DNA from: Corynebacterium sp. p3-SID1145
Lineage (GTDB): Bacteria; Actinomycetota; Actinomycetes; Mycobacteriales; Mycobacteriaceae
DNA: 64,000 nucleotides
Reading direction: 5' to 3'
Assembly: GCA_025144245.1 (NCBI GenBank)
Contig: JALXXC010000005.1
Coordinates: forward strand, 1-64,000
Shown here: positions 53,641-63,668 of the stretch, one piece after another
How positions within the stretch are numbered: the stretch's first letter is position 1
Layout of the letters: each line of letters starts with the position of its first letter
The notes under the pieces: model-generated
Database searches by the model: none
Seen by the model: the letters and a program-made list of their open reading frames with translations, nothing else
What the model was told of the DNA's origin: nothing
Translations under genes and position numbers: made by a program

Positions 53641-55617
53641 GTGACTTCGAAAACGTCAGGTAGGCGATCGGCCCGAGAGGGAGGATCGAAGCGCGCATGG
53701 CCCAAGCGGGCCATCGCATTATTCGCGCTTATTTTGGTGGGCACTTATGCCCTCGTGTTCCTGACAGGGGACCGTGAGGCGTCGCCGAAGTTGGGCATCG
53801 ATCTCCGCGGCGGCACCCGCGTCACACTCGTGCCGCAGGGCGAAGAACCCACGCAGGAACAGTTGGAGCAGGCTCGCACCATCCTGGAGAACCGTGTCAA
53901 CGGCATGGGCGTCTCCGACGCCAACGTCGTTGTCGACGGCAATACTCTGGTGATCACCGTCTCCGGCGAGAGCACCGCCGACGTGAGGAATATCGGCCAA
54001 ACCTCACAGCTCATGTTCCGCCCTGTCGCACAACCGGACCAGCAGGGGGACTCGGCCAACTTCCCGAAGATCATGCAAGACATGGCTAACCGCTGGGTCG
54101 AATACCGCGTGATCACGAAGGACGAGGCGCAGGCGAAGATGAAACAGTTCGCCGACACCTTCAACCAGCAGGTTGACGCGATGAATCAAGCTCAGGAGCA
54201 GCAGGCCCAGGAAGGCCAGACGGCGACCAAGATCGAGCCGATCGAGGCCCCCGAGGTGACAGCCGAAGCGAAGCCTGATCCGGAGAACACGCTCCAGGCG
54301 TCGGAGCTGCGTCAAGAGGCCACGGCGATGCTGCGGGAGGACCGCCAGTCCGATGACATGACGAAGCTGCAAGCGGCGTCTTGGCTGATGCAGTGCACCC
54401 CGGCTGAGGCTGAGGGGCCTGCTCCGGTCGACCCGCTTGCGGGCACTGATGACCCGAAGCGCCCGCTGGTGGCATGCGATTCCGCCACCGGCCAGCCGAT
54501 GCTGCTCGACGCTGTTCCTCTTCTTCAGGGCGTCGAGGATCCCGACGGCCCACGCTTGACGGGCACCGAGATCGACACGAACCGTCCGATCACCGGCGGC
54601 TTCAATTCTCAGTCCGGCCAGATGGAGATCAACTTCGCGTTCAAGCAGGACGGCGAGCACAACGGTTCCTCCACGTGGGCGGCTCTCACCGGCGCAATGG
54701 TGGGGCAGCAGGTCGCCATCACCCTGGACTCCCAGATCATCTCCGCGCCGAAGATCCAGTCGCCGACACCGGTGGGCTCCGCGACCTCCATCACTGGTGA
54801 CTTCACCCAGGAAGAGGCGGAGAATCTGGCCAACAACCTGCGGTACGGCGCACTTCCGCTTTCCTTCGCCGGCGAGAACGGCGAACCGGGCGGCACCGCG
54901 ACGACTGTTCCGCCGTCACTGGGTATCGCCTCCCTGAAGGCGGGCATTATCGCGGGCCTGGTCGGACTGGCACTGGTGGCGATCTTCGTGTTCGTCTACT
55001 ACCGCCTGTACGGCCTGATCTCCCTGTTCACGCTTCTCGTCGCCGGCATGCTGGTCTACGGTGCCCTCATCTTGTTGGGCCGCTGGATCGGCTACACGCT
55101 GGATCTGTCCGGCGTGGCCGGCTTGATCATCGGTATCGGCACCACCGCTGACTCGTTCGTGGTGCTCTACGAACGCATCAAGGATGAGGTGCGCCGCGGC
55201 AGAACATTCCGCTCCGCGACGCTCAACGGTTGGGACCGCGCGAAGGAAACGATCGTCACAGGCAACATGGTCACCCTCATCGGTGCCGTGGTGATCTACT
55301 TCCTCGCAGTCGGCGAGGTCAAGGGCTTCGCCTTCACCATGGGTCTCACGACGATCTTCGACCTGCTGGTCACCTTCCTGATCACGGCACCGCTGATGAT
55401 CCTGGCGTCCCGCAGCAAGTACTGGTCCAAGCCGTCGGTCAACGGCATGGGCAAGGCATTCGAAGCCGGACGCGGCAAGACGGTCACCCCCCGCGGCACG
55501 AGGCGCCATGCAGCAGCCGAAGCCGAAACCGCGCCGGCTGAACAATCCCCGGCGCTCGCCACTGATTCGACCACAGTCACCGCAACGCCCACGGCCACCA
55601 GGGAAGAGGAGAAATAG
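53641..55617 (+). CDS. secD: Protein translocase subunit SecD
   Basis: A 658-residue RND-type membrane protein that with SecF uses the proton gradient to complete Sec export. The N-terminal helix is IALFALILVGTYALVFLTG, and the large external domain begins LGIDLRGGTRVTLVPQ. Its centre carries an extended Gln/Glu/Ala-rich insert (about 165-240) typical of actinobacteria. Five C-terminal helices include IIAGLVGLALVAIFVFVYYR and TADSFVVLYERIKDEVRRG. GTG 53641 has AGGAG upstream. secF starts 2 bp after the stop. Confidence 0.95.
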   Translation: MTSKTSGRRSAREGGSKRAWPKRAIALFALILVGTYALVFLTGDREASPKLGIDLRGGTRVTLVPQGEEPTQEQLEQARTILENRVNGMGVSDANVVVDGNTLVITVSGESTADVRNIGQTSQLMFRPVAQPDQQGDSANFPKIMQDMANRWVEYRVITKDEAQAKMKQFADTFNQQVDAMNQAQEQQAQEGQTATKIEPIEAPEVTAEAKPDPENTLQASELRQEATAMLREDRQSDDMTKLQAASWLMQCTPAEAEGPAPVDPLAGTDDPKRPLVACDSATGQPMLLDAVPLLQGVEDPDGPRLTGTEIDTNRPITGGFNSQSGQMEINFAFKQDGEHNGSSTWAALTGAMVGQQVAITLDSQIISAPKIQSPTPVGSATSITGDFTQEEAENLANNLRYGALPLSFAGENGEPGGTATTVPPSLGIASLKAGIIAGLVGLALVAIFVFVYYRLYGLISLFTLLVAGMLVYGALILLGRWIGYTLDLSGVAGLIIGIGTTADSFVVLYERIKDEVRRGRTFRSATLNGWDRAKETIVTGNMVTLIGAVVIYFLAVGEVKGFAFTMGLTTIFDLLVTFLITAPLMILASRSKYWSKPSVNGMGKAFEAGRGKTVTPRGTRRHAAAEAETAPAEQSPALATDSTTVTATPTATREEEK

Positions 55618-55619
55618 AC

Positions 55620-56906
55620 ATGAGTACCTCACTGAACGCCGCAACTCCCTCGCCGGCGAGCAACGGGAAGGCTGCCGGAGACGCGGCAGCCGCAGACACC
55701 GCGACTGCAACGCCCACCAAGGGCATTGAGCGCCTGTACGAGGGCAAGGGCGCGATCGACTTCGTCGGGCGCAGCAAGCTCTGGTACATCCTCGCGGTCG
55801 CCTTGCTAGTCATCTCCGCCGCAGCCATGCTGCTGCGCGGTTTCAACCTTGGCATCGACTTCGAGGGCGGCACGAAGATGTCCATGCCGGCCGGTGACTT
55901 GGTCGCGGAGCAGGTGGAGGAGACCTTCGTGGACGCGACGGGCGTGACCCCGGAGCTGACGCAGATTGTCGGTGCGGGCGATTCCCGCACACTGGAGATC
56001 AACTCCGAGCACCTTTCGGAGGAGCAGATCAACAGCGCCCGAGAAGCGATCTACGAGAAGTACCAGCCGCGCGACGCATCGGGTGAGCCCTCGCCGGATG
56101 CCATCGGTGATTCGACGGTCTCCGAGTCCTGGGGTTCGACCATCACGAACCGCATGCTGTTGTCGATGTTGATCTTCCTCGTCACTGCAGCCGTCTATGT
56201 CGCAGTGCGTCTGCAGCGCAACATGGCGATCGCCGCGATGCTGGCGCTGCTTTTCGACGGCGTGGTCATCATGGGCATCTACTCCCTGTTCGGCCTTGAG
56301 GTCACCCCGGCCATGATCATCGGCCTGCTGACCGTGCTGACATTCTCCCTCTACGACACGGTGATCGTCTTCGACAAGGTCAAAGAAAACACGGAGGGCG
56401 TTCTCGATTCGCGCCGCTCCACCTACGCCGAAGAGGTGAATTTGGCGGTCAACGAGACTCTGATGCGTTCCATCTCCACGTCCGTCATCTCCGCGCTGCC
56501 GATCATCGCCCTGATGGTCGTCGCTGTGTGGCTGCTCGGCGTGGGCACCCTGCAGGACCTCGCACTGATCCAGCTGATCGGTGTCGTCGAGGGCGTCATT
56601 TCCTCGCTGCTCCTCGCGTCCTCCCTGCTGGTGACGCTCACGAATTCGCAGCGCAAGTACAAAGAGCACAACAAGCGGGTCGCGGAATTCCGCGCGGGCA
56701 AGGAAAAGGACGCGCTTATCGACGGCACCTCCGGCACCGATGCCACCTCGACCTCCGAAGCGGAAACCGCTGAAACAGGTGCAAGGGCAAAGCGCACTGT
56801 GACCTCTCCGCACCGCGACAGTGGTGCTCATGGTGCTAACGCCGCGACCTCGGCATCCGAGCACGCCCGCCAGTCGGCGGCGACTTGGCGCCCGAATCAA
56901 AACTAG
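55620..56906 (+). CDS. secF: Protein translocase subunit SecF
   Basis: A 428-residue partner of SecD. Helix 1 (LWYILAVALLVISAAAMLLR) leads to the external domain with GFNLGIDFEGGTKMSMPAGD. Helices 2-6 include LSMLIFLVTAAVYVAVRLQR, the conserved SLYDTVIVFDKVKEN and RSISTSVISALPIIALMVVA. The C-terminal about 75 residues form a Thr/Ser/Ala-rich cytoplasmic tail longer than in E. coli. It is coupled to secD by a 2-bp gap. Confidence 0.95.
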   Translation: MSTSLNAATPSPASNGKAAGDAAAADTATATPTKGIERLYEGKGAIDFVGRSKLWYILAVALLVISAAAMLLRGFNLGIDFEGGTKMSMPAGDLVAEQVEETFVDATGVTPELTQIVGAGDSRTLEINSEHLSEEQINSAREAIYEKYQPRDASGEPSPDAIGDSTVSESWGSTITNRMLLSMLIFLVTAAVYVAVRLQRNMAIAAMLALLFDGVVIMGIYSLFGLEVTPAMIIGLLTVLTFSLYDTVIVFDKVKENTEGVLDSRRSTYAEEVNLAVNETLMRSISTSVISALPIIALMVVAVWLLGVGTLQDLALIQLIGVVEGVISSLLLASSLLVTLTNSQRKYKEHNKRVAEFRAGKEKDALIDGTSGTDATSTSEAETAETGARAKRTVTSPHRDSGAHGANAATSASEHARQSAATWRPNQN

Positions 56907-56943
56907 TCTGGTATTTCCGCGAGAGAGGGAAGAGGAATTCACC

Positions 56944-58710
56944 GTGAGACGCAAGCATCTGGTGCGGGTGGCCGCGATTCTGACCGCCGCCGCCACGATA
57001 GTTTCGGGCTGTTCCAGCTCCGAGACTGAGCCGAAGGATCCCACTGCTCTGGACTACTTCGGCTACCAACTGCCTGTCCCGCTTGTGACCACGAATGCGG
57101 CTACGAAAATCGGTGACTCGCTGAAGATGCAGCGCCTGTCCGGACGCCTCTTCCCGGGTGCCTTCATCCCTGGGCCGTCGGGCCAGCGCATCCCGAACAC
57201 GGATCTCGTGAACACCCAGGTGCTACCTGCACCGCAGCGCCAGGTCATCTACACCTTGTCGGACAAGGCGGTGTTCTCCGACGGAGAGCCGGTGACCTGC
57301 GACGATTATGCCCTCGCTTTCGCTGCTGGTTCGAACCCGGATGTCTTCTCCTCCCACATGCCGCAGATGCAGCAGGTGGAGCGGGTCGACTGCACCCCGG
57401 GTTCTAAGCAGTTCACGGTCGTATTCCAGCAGGGGCAAGGTGGCCGTTGGCGTGAGCTTTTCGGGGCGGGCACTGTCTTGCCCGCGCATGCCGTCGCAAA
57501 GCGTCTCGGCATGGAGACAGCTGATCTGACGAAGGGGCTCGAAGCGCGCGACCCGGATTTACTCGGCCGTACGGCGGAGATCTGGCGGTTCGGTTTCGCC
57601 CTCGGTAATTTCGACCCGGAGCTGCAAGCTTCCTTCGGCCCGTACAAGATCGAGTCTGTGGGTGCGGACGGTGAGGTGGTCCTCGTCGCCAACGACAAGT
57701 ACTACGGCGATGCCCCCGGCATTCCCAAGATCGTCGTGTGGCCGTCCACCAAGGATTCGACGGAACTCCAGAAGGCTGGCGCTCTCATGGTCGGAGACTT
57801 GAGCGACCACAACCCGGACTGGTTCAATGCGGCTCCCGACACCGACGAGGGCGCGAACGCCGACGATGTGCGAACCGGCAAGGACGGCAAGGACGCTGAA
57901 GAATCCGAGGCGAGCGCGGCTGGAGAGACCGCGGGCACCGCATCCGCTTCCGGGGATCCGAACGCACCGGAGAACCACCAGGAACTTCAGACAGTGATCG
58001 GCGAGATGACGGACACCCTCATCTTCGCCTCGGCGGGGCAGTGGGCGAACCACGACAACCGTCAGGCGCTTGCGAAGTGCGTGGACATCCGGTCTGTCGC
58101 GAAGGCATCTTCGCAGGAGGCTGGTATCGAGCTGCCGCCGTCGCCAGTTCACGTGCTCACGCAGAACGACCCGATGTCGGCGCGTCTCGGCGACATCGCC
58201 AACCCGCACCTCGACGTCGACATCGAAGGAGCCCGCGTCGCTTCCGGCCTCGAACTGCATGTCGGGTACAACGGGCCGAATAAGCGCATGGCAGCCATGG
58301 TCGAAGCGATGAAGAAGTCGTGCGAGCCCGCCGGAATCACCATCGTCGACGTCACCGCCAACGGCAAGACGCGCGGCGACCTACTCACCGAGGAACCGGA
58401 GTGGAACGCTGAAGGCCAACTGGACCGCAAGGGCAAGATCGACGCCTTCCTCGGCGCGGTTGACCCGATGAGCGAATACGAGTCGGCGACCTCCCGTTCC
58501 GAGGAGTTGCAGAGCCTGCGCGCCGAAGAAAAGCGCCTGTGGGACGAGGTTCCGTCCATCCCGCTGTCGGCGCAGCCGCGCACCTTCATCGTGGACAACA
58601 GCATCAAGAATGTTGTGGTCTACACTGGCCCTGTCGGGATCGGCTGGAACATGGACCGCTGGCACGTTCCCGGTTTGGAAGCCACACCGGAACAGAAGGA
58701 CAACAAGTAA
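56944..58710 (+). CDS. ABC-transporter family 5 (peptide/dipeptide) substrate-binding lipoprotein
   Basis: A 588-residue exported lipoprotein. The signal peptide ends with lipobox TIVSGC, so the mature protein is anchored by its N-terminal cysteine. The SBP_bac_5 fold is seen in YTLSDKAVFSDGEPVTCDDY, LGNFDPELQASFGPYKIESV and the C-terminal SIPLSAQPRTFIVDNSIKNV. An Asp/Glu/Ala-rich insert lies near 305-345. No permease or ATPase gene is adjacent; in corynebacteria this orphan regularly sits between secF and apt. GTG 56944 has GGAAGAGG upstream. Confidence 0.85.
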   Translation: MRRKHLVRVAAILTAAATIVSGCSSSETEPKDPTALDYFGYQLPVPLVTTNAATKIGDSLKMQRLSGRLFPGAFIPGPSGQRIPNTDLVNTQVLPAPQRQVIYTLSDKAVFSDGEPVTCDDYALAFAAGSNPDVFSSHMPQMQQVERVDCTPGSKQFTVVFQQGQGGRWRELFGAGTVLPAHAVAKRLGMETADLTKGLEARDPDLLGRTAEIWRFGFALGNFDPELQASFGPYKIESVGADGEVVLVANDKYYGDAPGIPKIVVWPSTKDSTELQKAGALMVGDLSDHNPDWFNAAPDTDEGANADDVRTGKDGKDAEESEASAAGETAGTASASGDPNAPENHQELQTVIGEMTDTLIFASAGQWANHDNRQALAKCVDIRSVAKASSQEAGIELPPSPVHVLTQNDPMSARLGDIANPHLDVDIEGARVASGLELHVGYNGPNKRMAAMVEAMKKSCEPAGITIVDVTANGKTRGDLLTEEPEWNAEGQLDRKGKIDAFLGAVDPMSEYESATSRSEELQSLRAEEKRLWDEVPSIPLSAQPRTFIVDNSIKNVVVYTGPVGIGWNMDRWHVPGLEATPEQKDNK

Positions 58711-58713
58711 ACC

Positions 58714-59280
58714 ATGACCTCCCCTGAACCCTCTTACCGGACAGCCCGCGAAGCCCTCGCCGCGCGAATGCGCTACGTGCAGGACTTCCCGGAAAAGGGT
58801 GTGCTCTTCGAGGACCTGACCCCCGTGCTCGCCGACGGCGCGGCGCTCAAGGTGGTCATCTCTGAGATGGCCGAGGCATCCCGCAACTTGGGCGCCGATA
58901 TGATCGGCGGCCTCGACGCCCGCGGATTCCTGCTCGGCTCCGCTGTCGCCTACGAGATGGGCACAGGCATCCTGGCCATCCGCAAGAAAGGCAAGCTGCC
59001 CCCGCCGGTGATCAGTGAAGAGTATTCGCTGGAATACGGTGAGGCGGCGTTGGAGATCCCCGCGGAAGGCATGAACTTGGAAGGCAAGCGCGTCGTGCTT
59101 GTCGACGATGTGCTGGCCACCGGCGGTACCCTCGCTGCCGCCTGTGACCTCATTGAGCGCGCCGGTGCGATCGTCGCCGGTTGCGTCGTGGTGCTTGAGG
59201 TGTCCGGCCTCGGCGGACGTGACAAGCTGGGGGATATTCCGCTGGTGGTGCTCAACCAGGGCGACGGGGATGCGGCATAG
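58714..59280 (+). CDS. apt: Adenine phosphoribosyltransferase
   Basis: A 188-residue purine-salvage enzyme making AMP from adenine and PRPP. The PRPP-binding loop [20 protein letters not shown] is complete, and the adenine-specific elements [15 protein letters not shown] and [17 protein letters not shown] are present. ATG 58714 is 3 bp after the lipoprotein stop. It is followed after 58 bp by rsh, a usual pairing in actinobacteria. Confidence 0.95.
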   Translation: MTSPEPSYRTAREALAARMRYVQDFPEKGVLFEDLTPVLADGAALKVVISEMAEASRNLGADMIGGLDARGFLLGSAVAYEMGTGILAIRKKGKLPPPVISEEYSLEYGEAALEIPAEGMNLEGKRVVLVDDVLATGGTLAAACDLIERAGAIVAGCVVVLEVSGLGGRDKLGDIPLVVLNQGDGDAA

Positions 59281-59338
59281 ACGCGGCATGTAGAAAGCCG
59301 TCAACACGGCCACCCGGATTTTGGAATAAGGTGGGCGC

Positions 59339-61615
59339 ATGACGTCCCAAGACAGACCGCAGCGGCGATCCGGTTCGTCGGTGCGCAGCGTGTCGGCCAG
59401 GCTCGCCCGGTCGCTCACCGGCGGGCGCCCGAAGACGAACCCGGTGATCGAGCCGCTGTACTCGATCCACCGCAAGTACCACCCGAAGGCGAGCGTCGAG
59501 GATATCTCGCGCGCCTACGAAACAGCGGAACGGCTCCACGAGGGTGTGCTACGCAAATCGGGAGACCCCTACATCACCCATCCGTTGGCGGTGGCGACGA
59601 TCTGCGCCGAGATCGGCATGGATACCACGACGATCATGGCGGCCTTACTGCACGACACTGTCGAGGACACGGACTATTCGCTCGAGGACCTGACTAACGA
59701 CTTTGGCCCCGAGGTGGCCCGGCTTGTCGACGGCGTGACCAAACTGGACAAGGTCGCCCTCGGCGCGGCTGCTGAAGCGGAGACGATCCGCAAAATGATC
59801 GTGGCCATGTCGCAGGATCCCCGCGTGCTGGTGATCAAAGTCGGTGACCGCCTGCACAACATGCGCACGATGCGGTTCCTGCCGCCGGAGAAGCAGCAGA
59901 AAAAGGCCCGGGAAACTCTCGATGTCATCGCCCCGCTGGCCCACCGCTTGGGCATGGCGACGGTCAAGTGGGAGCTGGAGGACTTGGCCTTCGCGATCCT
60001 CTACCCGAAGAAGTACGAGGAGATCGTCCGCCTTGTTGCCGAGCGCGCACCCTCACGTGACCGTGCACTGAAGGAAATCACCGGCGAGATCCAGGCCGAA
60101 TTGAAAGCGAACGGCATCAAAGCCGAGGTGATGGGGCGCCCAAAGCACTATTGGTCGATCTACCAGAAGATGGTGGTGCGCGGCCGCGACTTCAACGAGA
60201 TCTTCGACCTCGTGGGCATCCGCGTGCTGGTGGACAACGTGAGCGACTGCTACGCAGCCATCGGCGTCGTCCACTCGCTGTACTCGGCGATGCCGGGCCG
60301 CTTCAAGGACTACATCTCCAACCCGCGTTTCGGGGTCTACCAGTCGCTGCACACGACTGTGATGACAGACTCCGGCCGCGCCCTTGAGATCCAGGTGCGC
60401 ACCCACGAGATGCACTACAACGCCGAATTCGGCGTTGCCGCGCACTGGCGGTACAAAGAGACGAAGGGCTCCCACAAGGGCGACCAGGCGGAGCTGGACC
60501 AGATGACGTGGATGCGTCAGCTCCTAGACTGGCAGAAGGAGGCGGCGGACCCGAACGAATTCCTGGATTCGCTGCGCTACGACCTGACTTCAGCACAGAT
60601 CTTCTGTTTCACTCCGAAGGGCGACGTGATCAACCTCCCGGCGAACTCTACGCCGGTGGACTTCGCCTACGCCGTCCACACGGAGGTCGGCCACCGCTGT
60701 ATCGGCGCGAAGGTCAACGGCAAACTCGTCGCCCTCGAGTCGACGCTCAAGTCCGGCGACCGTGTGGAGGTGTTCACTTCCAAGGATGCCAACGCGGGCC
60801 CGTCGAGGGACTGGCAGGATTTCGTTGTCTCCCCGCGGGCGCGCACCAAGATCCGCCAGTGGTTCGCCAAGGAACGCCGTGAGGAGCACTTGGAGGCCGG
60901 CCGCGACGCGCTCGCCGCCGAGGTGCAGCGCGGGGGACTTCCCCTGCACCGCCTGTTCACCGCGGACTCAATGAACAAAGTGGCCACCCAGCTGCACTAT
61001 GACGGTGTGGACGCGCTTTACACCGCGATCGGTGCCGGACAGGTCTCCGCCAAGCATGTGGTGAGCTTGCTGGTGGAGATGTTCGGCGACGAGGACGATG
61101 CCGTCGACGCATTGACCGCCCGCACACCGATGTCGGAGCTGACGCGGACTCCAACGCATACTGACGGCCCCGGCATCCTCGTCGAGGGGTCACCCGATGT
61201 AATGGCCAAATTGGCGCGGTGCTGCCAACCGGTTCCGGGCGACGAGATCTTCGGCTTCGTCACCCGCGGCGGGGGAGTTTCCGTGCACCGAGTCGACTGC
61301 ACCAACGCCGAGAAGCTGCAGCAGGAATCCGCGCGGTTGATCGCGGTGGAGTGGGACAGCGGTTCCCGGCAGGGCGCCTCGTTGGCCACGATGCAGCTCG
61401 AGGCCCTTGACAAGCAGGGGCTGCTCGCTGAGCTCACCCGCGTGCTCAACGACCAGAAGCTGCCCGTCATCGCCTTCAACCACCACTGCGACGACGACCA
61501 CATTGCCACGGTCCGGTTCACCTTCCAGGTTTCCGACACCAAGCAGTTGGGCACGCTGATGAACCAGGTGCGCAATATCGAGGGTGTCTTTGACGTCTAT
61601 CGTGTCACTGCCTAG
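59339..61615 (+). CDS. rel: Bifunctional (p)ppGpp synthetase/hydrolase Rsh
   Basis: A 758-residue stringent-response enzyme. The HD hydrolase domain has [28 protein letters not shown] and [12 protein letters not shown]. The synthetase domain has [31 protein letters not shown] and [23 protein letters not shown] ([20 protein letters not shown]), zinc-finger and ACT ([19 protein letters not shown]) regulatory domains follow. Both catalytic halves look intact, so it should make and degrade the alarmone. ATG 59339 has AAGGTGG upstream. Confidence 0.97.
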   Translation: MTSQDRPQRRSGSSVRSVSARLARSLTGGRPKTNPVIEPLYSIHRKYHPKASVEDISRAYETAERLHEGVLRKSGDPYITHPLAVATICAEIGMDTTTIMAALLHDTVEDTDYSLEDLTNDFGPEVARLVDGVTKLDKVALGAAAEAETIRKMIVAMSQDPRVLVIKVGDRLHNMRTMRFLPPEKQQKKARETLDVIAPLAHRLGMATVKWELEDLAFAILYPKKYEEIVRLVAERAPSRDRALKEITGEIQAELKANGIKAEVMGRPKHYWSIYQKMVVRGRDFNEIFDLVGIRVLVDNVSDCYAAIGVVHSLYSAMPGRFKDYISNPRFGVYQSLHTTVMTDSGRALEIQVRTHEMHYNAEFGVAAHWRYKETKGSHKGDQAELDQMTWMRQLLDWQKEAADPNEFLDSLRYDLTSAQIFCFTPKGDVINLPANSTPVDFAYAVHTEVGHRCIGAKVNGKLVALESTLKSGDRVEVFTSKDANAGPSRDWQDFVVSPRARTKIRQWFAKERREEHLEAGRDALAAEVQRGGLPLHRLFTADSMNKVATQLHYDGVDALYTAIGAGQVSAKHVVSLLVEMFGDEDDAVDALTARTPMSELTRTPTHTDGPGILVEGSPDVMAKLARCCQPVPGDEIFGFVTRGGGVSVHRVDCTNAEKLQQESARLIAVEWDSGSRQGASLATMQLEALDKQGLLAELTRVLNDQKLPVIAFNHHCDDDHIATVRFTFQVSDTKQLGTLMNQVRNIEGVFDVYRVTA

Positions 61616-61960
61616 GCTTCGCCTTCGCCCAAGACCTCCAAGACTGCCCAGCCCAGTCGCGGACATGTCGTGGCCCCAGCCCCTCGTCGAGCCAGCCCTC
61701 CCGCACCAATGCACCCAAACCGGAGAGCTCAAACAGGAGAGCTCGAACGAGCGGTGGATTTGGATTGCATTTCAGGGTCACTCCTAATGCGTTTATCCAG
61801 GTCGCGGTTTTAGAAAGTCAATCTAGATCCAACCTCGATTTCGCAAGCACCCTTCAGAAGGGCGAAAAACCGCCGCGACACAGTGTCGCGGCGGTAGTTC
61901 TTAGACTGTCGAGCTTAGTGCTCGGGGTCAGTCTTAGGCCTTCGGGAGGTTGAGGTTCTT
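61616..61960. other. Intergenic region after rel, no supported gene
   Basis: No frame with coding character is seen. The only clear element is the terminator at 61870-61894. A direct GGAGAGCTC repeat lies at about 61722-61743. The last 27 bp are the in-frame readthrough segment of the next small secreted protein. Confidence 0.5.
61870..61894. terminator. Near-perfect palindromic terminator between rel and the small secreted gene
   Basis: CCGCCGCGACAC and GTGTCGCGGCGG form a 12-bp stem with almost no loop, preceded by GAAAAA and followed by TAGTTCTT. It suits termination from both strands. Confidence 0.7.
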
Positions 61961-62290
61961 CTAGGCGAAGGCGATGACGGTGCCGACCAGGCCGAGGACA
62001 GCGGTGATGGTGCCGATCCAATTGGTGATGGCCTTCGGGTCCCAGTTGCCGTCCTTGTCGGAGGAGTTGGCCTTCAGCTTCTCGCCGAAGGAGAGCTCGT
62101 CTTCGTTGTTCTTACCGTTGTCGGCGTTGTCGTTGTTGTTCTCGATGCCGGTGTTCGACTCGTTGTTGGCGCCCTGCGTGGTGGCGGCGCCGTTAGTGGT
62201 GTCAGCGGCGAATGCCGGAGCGGCGACGACACCGGAAACGGAAACAGTGGCAGCGGTAGCGGCAGCGAGGATGCCCTTACGGATCTTCAT
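61961..62290 (-). CDS. Small secreted protein with hydrophobic C-terminal helix
   Basis: A 109-residue protein. The signal peptide MKIRKGILAAATAATVSVSG ends at AFA-AD. An Asn/Asp/Thr-rich polar segment follows, then a C-terminal segment (DPKAITNWIGTITAVLGLVG TVIAFA) that is hydrophobic or amphipathic like corynebacterial envelope mini-proteins. A secreted protein occupies the same place between rel and the cyclophilin gene in C. glutamicum. The TAG stop is followed in frame by KNLNLPKA and TAA, so the usual protein may be eight or nine residues longer. GAAAGGGA lies upstream of ATG 62290. Confidence 0.7.
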   Translation of the reverse strand: MKIRKGILAAATAATVSVSGVVAAPAFAADTTNGAATTQGANNESNTGIENNNDNADNGKNNEDELSFGEKLKANSSDKDGNWDPKAITNWIGTITAVLGLVGTVIAFA

Positions 62291-62674
62291 GAATGTCCCT
62301 TTCAGAAAGAAGCTCTCATCGACGTGGCACACTCTACAGCCGGGCTATAGGCGCTGCAAGGGCTAAAATGAGAGCTTATTCAGGTTGCGGGGCGGGTTCT
62401 CAGCCTATTCCTATGGTTTTGTAGTGCGAAGTGGTGATTGTGGGGCATATGCGACGGGCGAAACATGCGGAGCTTTATGAAAATCCGGTGAACTTTTTCG
62501 CAAAAATACTGATGGATGGGTTGATGGGGTGGGGTGGGGAGGGGTTGATGTCGATAGGCTGGATGTCCGCTGTCCGCTACTACGGTAGCTTTAAGGTGGG
62601 GGCATGAAGAAACACCTAGTGTGAGAAACGTCACACTAGGTGTGGTGGCGTGAATGCCGCGACGTGGGTCGAAG
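62291..62674. other. 384-bp intergenic region upstream of the small secreted gene
   Basis: No gene is supported. The part nearest 62291 presumably holds the promoter for the secreted protein on the - strand. The cyclophilin terminator lies at 62613-62642. The central part contains a G/T-rich stretch (about 62515-62550, repeated GGGTTGATGGGGTGGGG-like units) with no assigned role. Confidence 0.45.
62613..62642 (-). terminator. Terminator of the cyclophilin gene
   Basis: CACCTAGTGTGA (62613-62624) and TCACACTAGGTG (62631-62642) form a perfect 12-bp stem with a 6-nt loop. On the - strand it is followed by TTTCTTC. Confidence 0.75.
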
Positions 62675-63559
62675 CTACGCGACCTTCGCGCTGTTGATCT
62701 TCACTTCTTCCTTCGGTGCGCCGTCGCCCGGGTTCATCGCCGCAGCCTCTTCCTGGTTCGCAGGCTCAGCGATCCCGGCCTCGGCGATCTTGTCTAGGGT
62801 CGCGAGCCCCTCGTCGTTGATGGTGCCGAAGTAGGTGTAGGCGGGAGGCAGAGCGGTCTCGCCGTAGTTCAGGAAGAACTGGGAGCCGTTCGTGTTCGGG
62901 CCGGAGTTCGCCATCGCGATGGTGCCGCGCTCGTAGAGGACATTCGGCTTCTGGCCCTCGGCGTCGTCGTCGACTGGGTACTCGTCGGCGAACTGGAAGC
63001 CCGGGCCGCCGCTGCCGGTTCCGCTCGGATCGCCGCACTGCAGCACGTGAATGCCCTCAGTGGTCAGGCGGTGGCACACCGTGCCGTCGTAGTAGCCCTC
63101 CTTCGCCAGGTACTCGATCGCGTTGACGGTGCACGGGGACACGGAGCGGTCGAGCGTCATGCCGATCGGTCCGGCGGAAGTGTCTAGGTTGAGGTCGACG
63201 GTGCCCTCGGTGGAAACATTCTCGGTCTCAGGCAGGCCCTTGTAGTACTCGCCCTGGCCGTCCTCGGTGTAGGTGCACGTCACCTGCGGGTCGAGCGGGG
63301 TCGCCCGCTTCTTGCTCAGCGCGACGGGCTGCATGTCCTCGGTCGGTTCCGCCGACTCGCTGGACTCGTCTTGGGCGTTGACCTCCTCGTCCGAGCCCCA
63401 GGTCGCCGCCATGTAGATGCCGCCTCCAACGAGGGCGATGACCAGCAGGGCCATCGCGGCGATCGTCCACGGCTTGTTCTTTTCTTTCCGGTCGCGTGCC
63501 TTGAGCTCGCGGTCGAGTTCCTTCAGGGCGTCCTTGCCGCGCTGCGCGTTATTGCTCAC
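62675..63559 (-). CDS. Membrane-anchored cyclophilin-type peptidyl-prolyl isomerase
   Basis: A 294-residue protein. A charged cytoplasmic N-terminus (about 1-28) and one membrane helix (WTIAAMALLVIALVGGGIYM) place the catalytic domain outside the membrane. An acidic linker precedes the cyclophilin fold, with segments YYDGTVCHRLTTEGIHVLQC, GGPGFQFADEYPVDDD and IAMANSGPNTNGSQFFLNYG. Several canonical active-site residues (FHR in PpiA) are altered to CHR here, as is common in actinobacterial members. It likely folds exported proteins. It is divergent from tpx. Confidence 0.88.
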   Translation of the reverse strand: MSNNAQRGKDALKELDRELKARDRKEKNKPWTIAAMALLVIALVGGGIYMAATWGSDEEVNAQDESSESAEPTEDMQPVALSKKRATPLDPQVTCTYTEDGQGEYYKGLPETENVSTEGTVDLNLDTSAGPIGMTLDRSVSPCTVNAIEYLAKEGYYDGTVCHRLTTEGIHVLQCGDPSGTGSGGPGFQFADEYPVDDDAEGQKPNVLYERGTIAMANSGPNTNGSQFFLNYGETALPPAYTYFGTINDEGLATLDKIAEAGIAEPANQEEAAAMNPGDGAPKEEVKINSAKVA

Positions 63560-63668
63560 GGACTTCGGCCTCCATCAGTGTCTATAGGTGGTCAGATGGT
63601 CAAATACAGTAGCAGCACTGCGCCCGCGGCCGGCGCGTGCGCTCGGTCCTTTATTTATGCTGGGCGCC

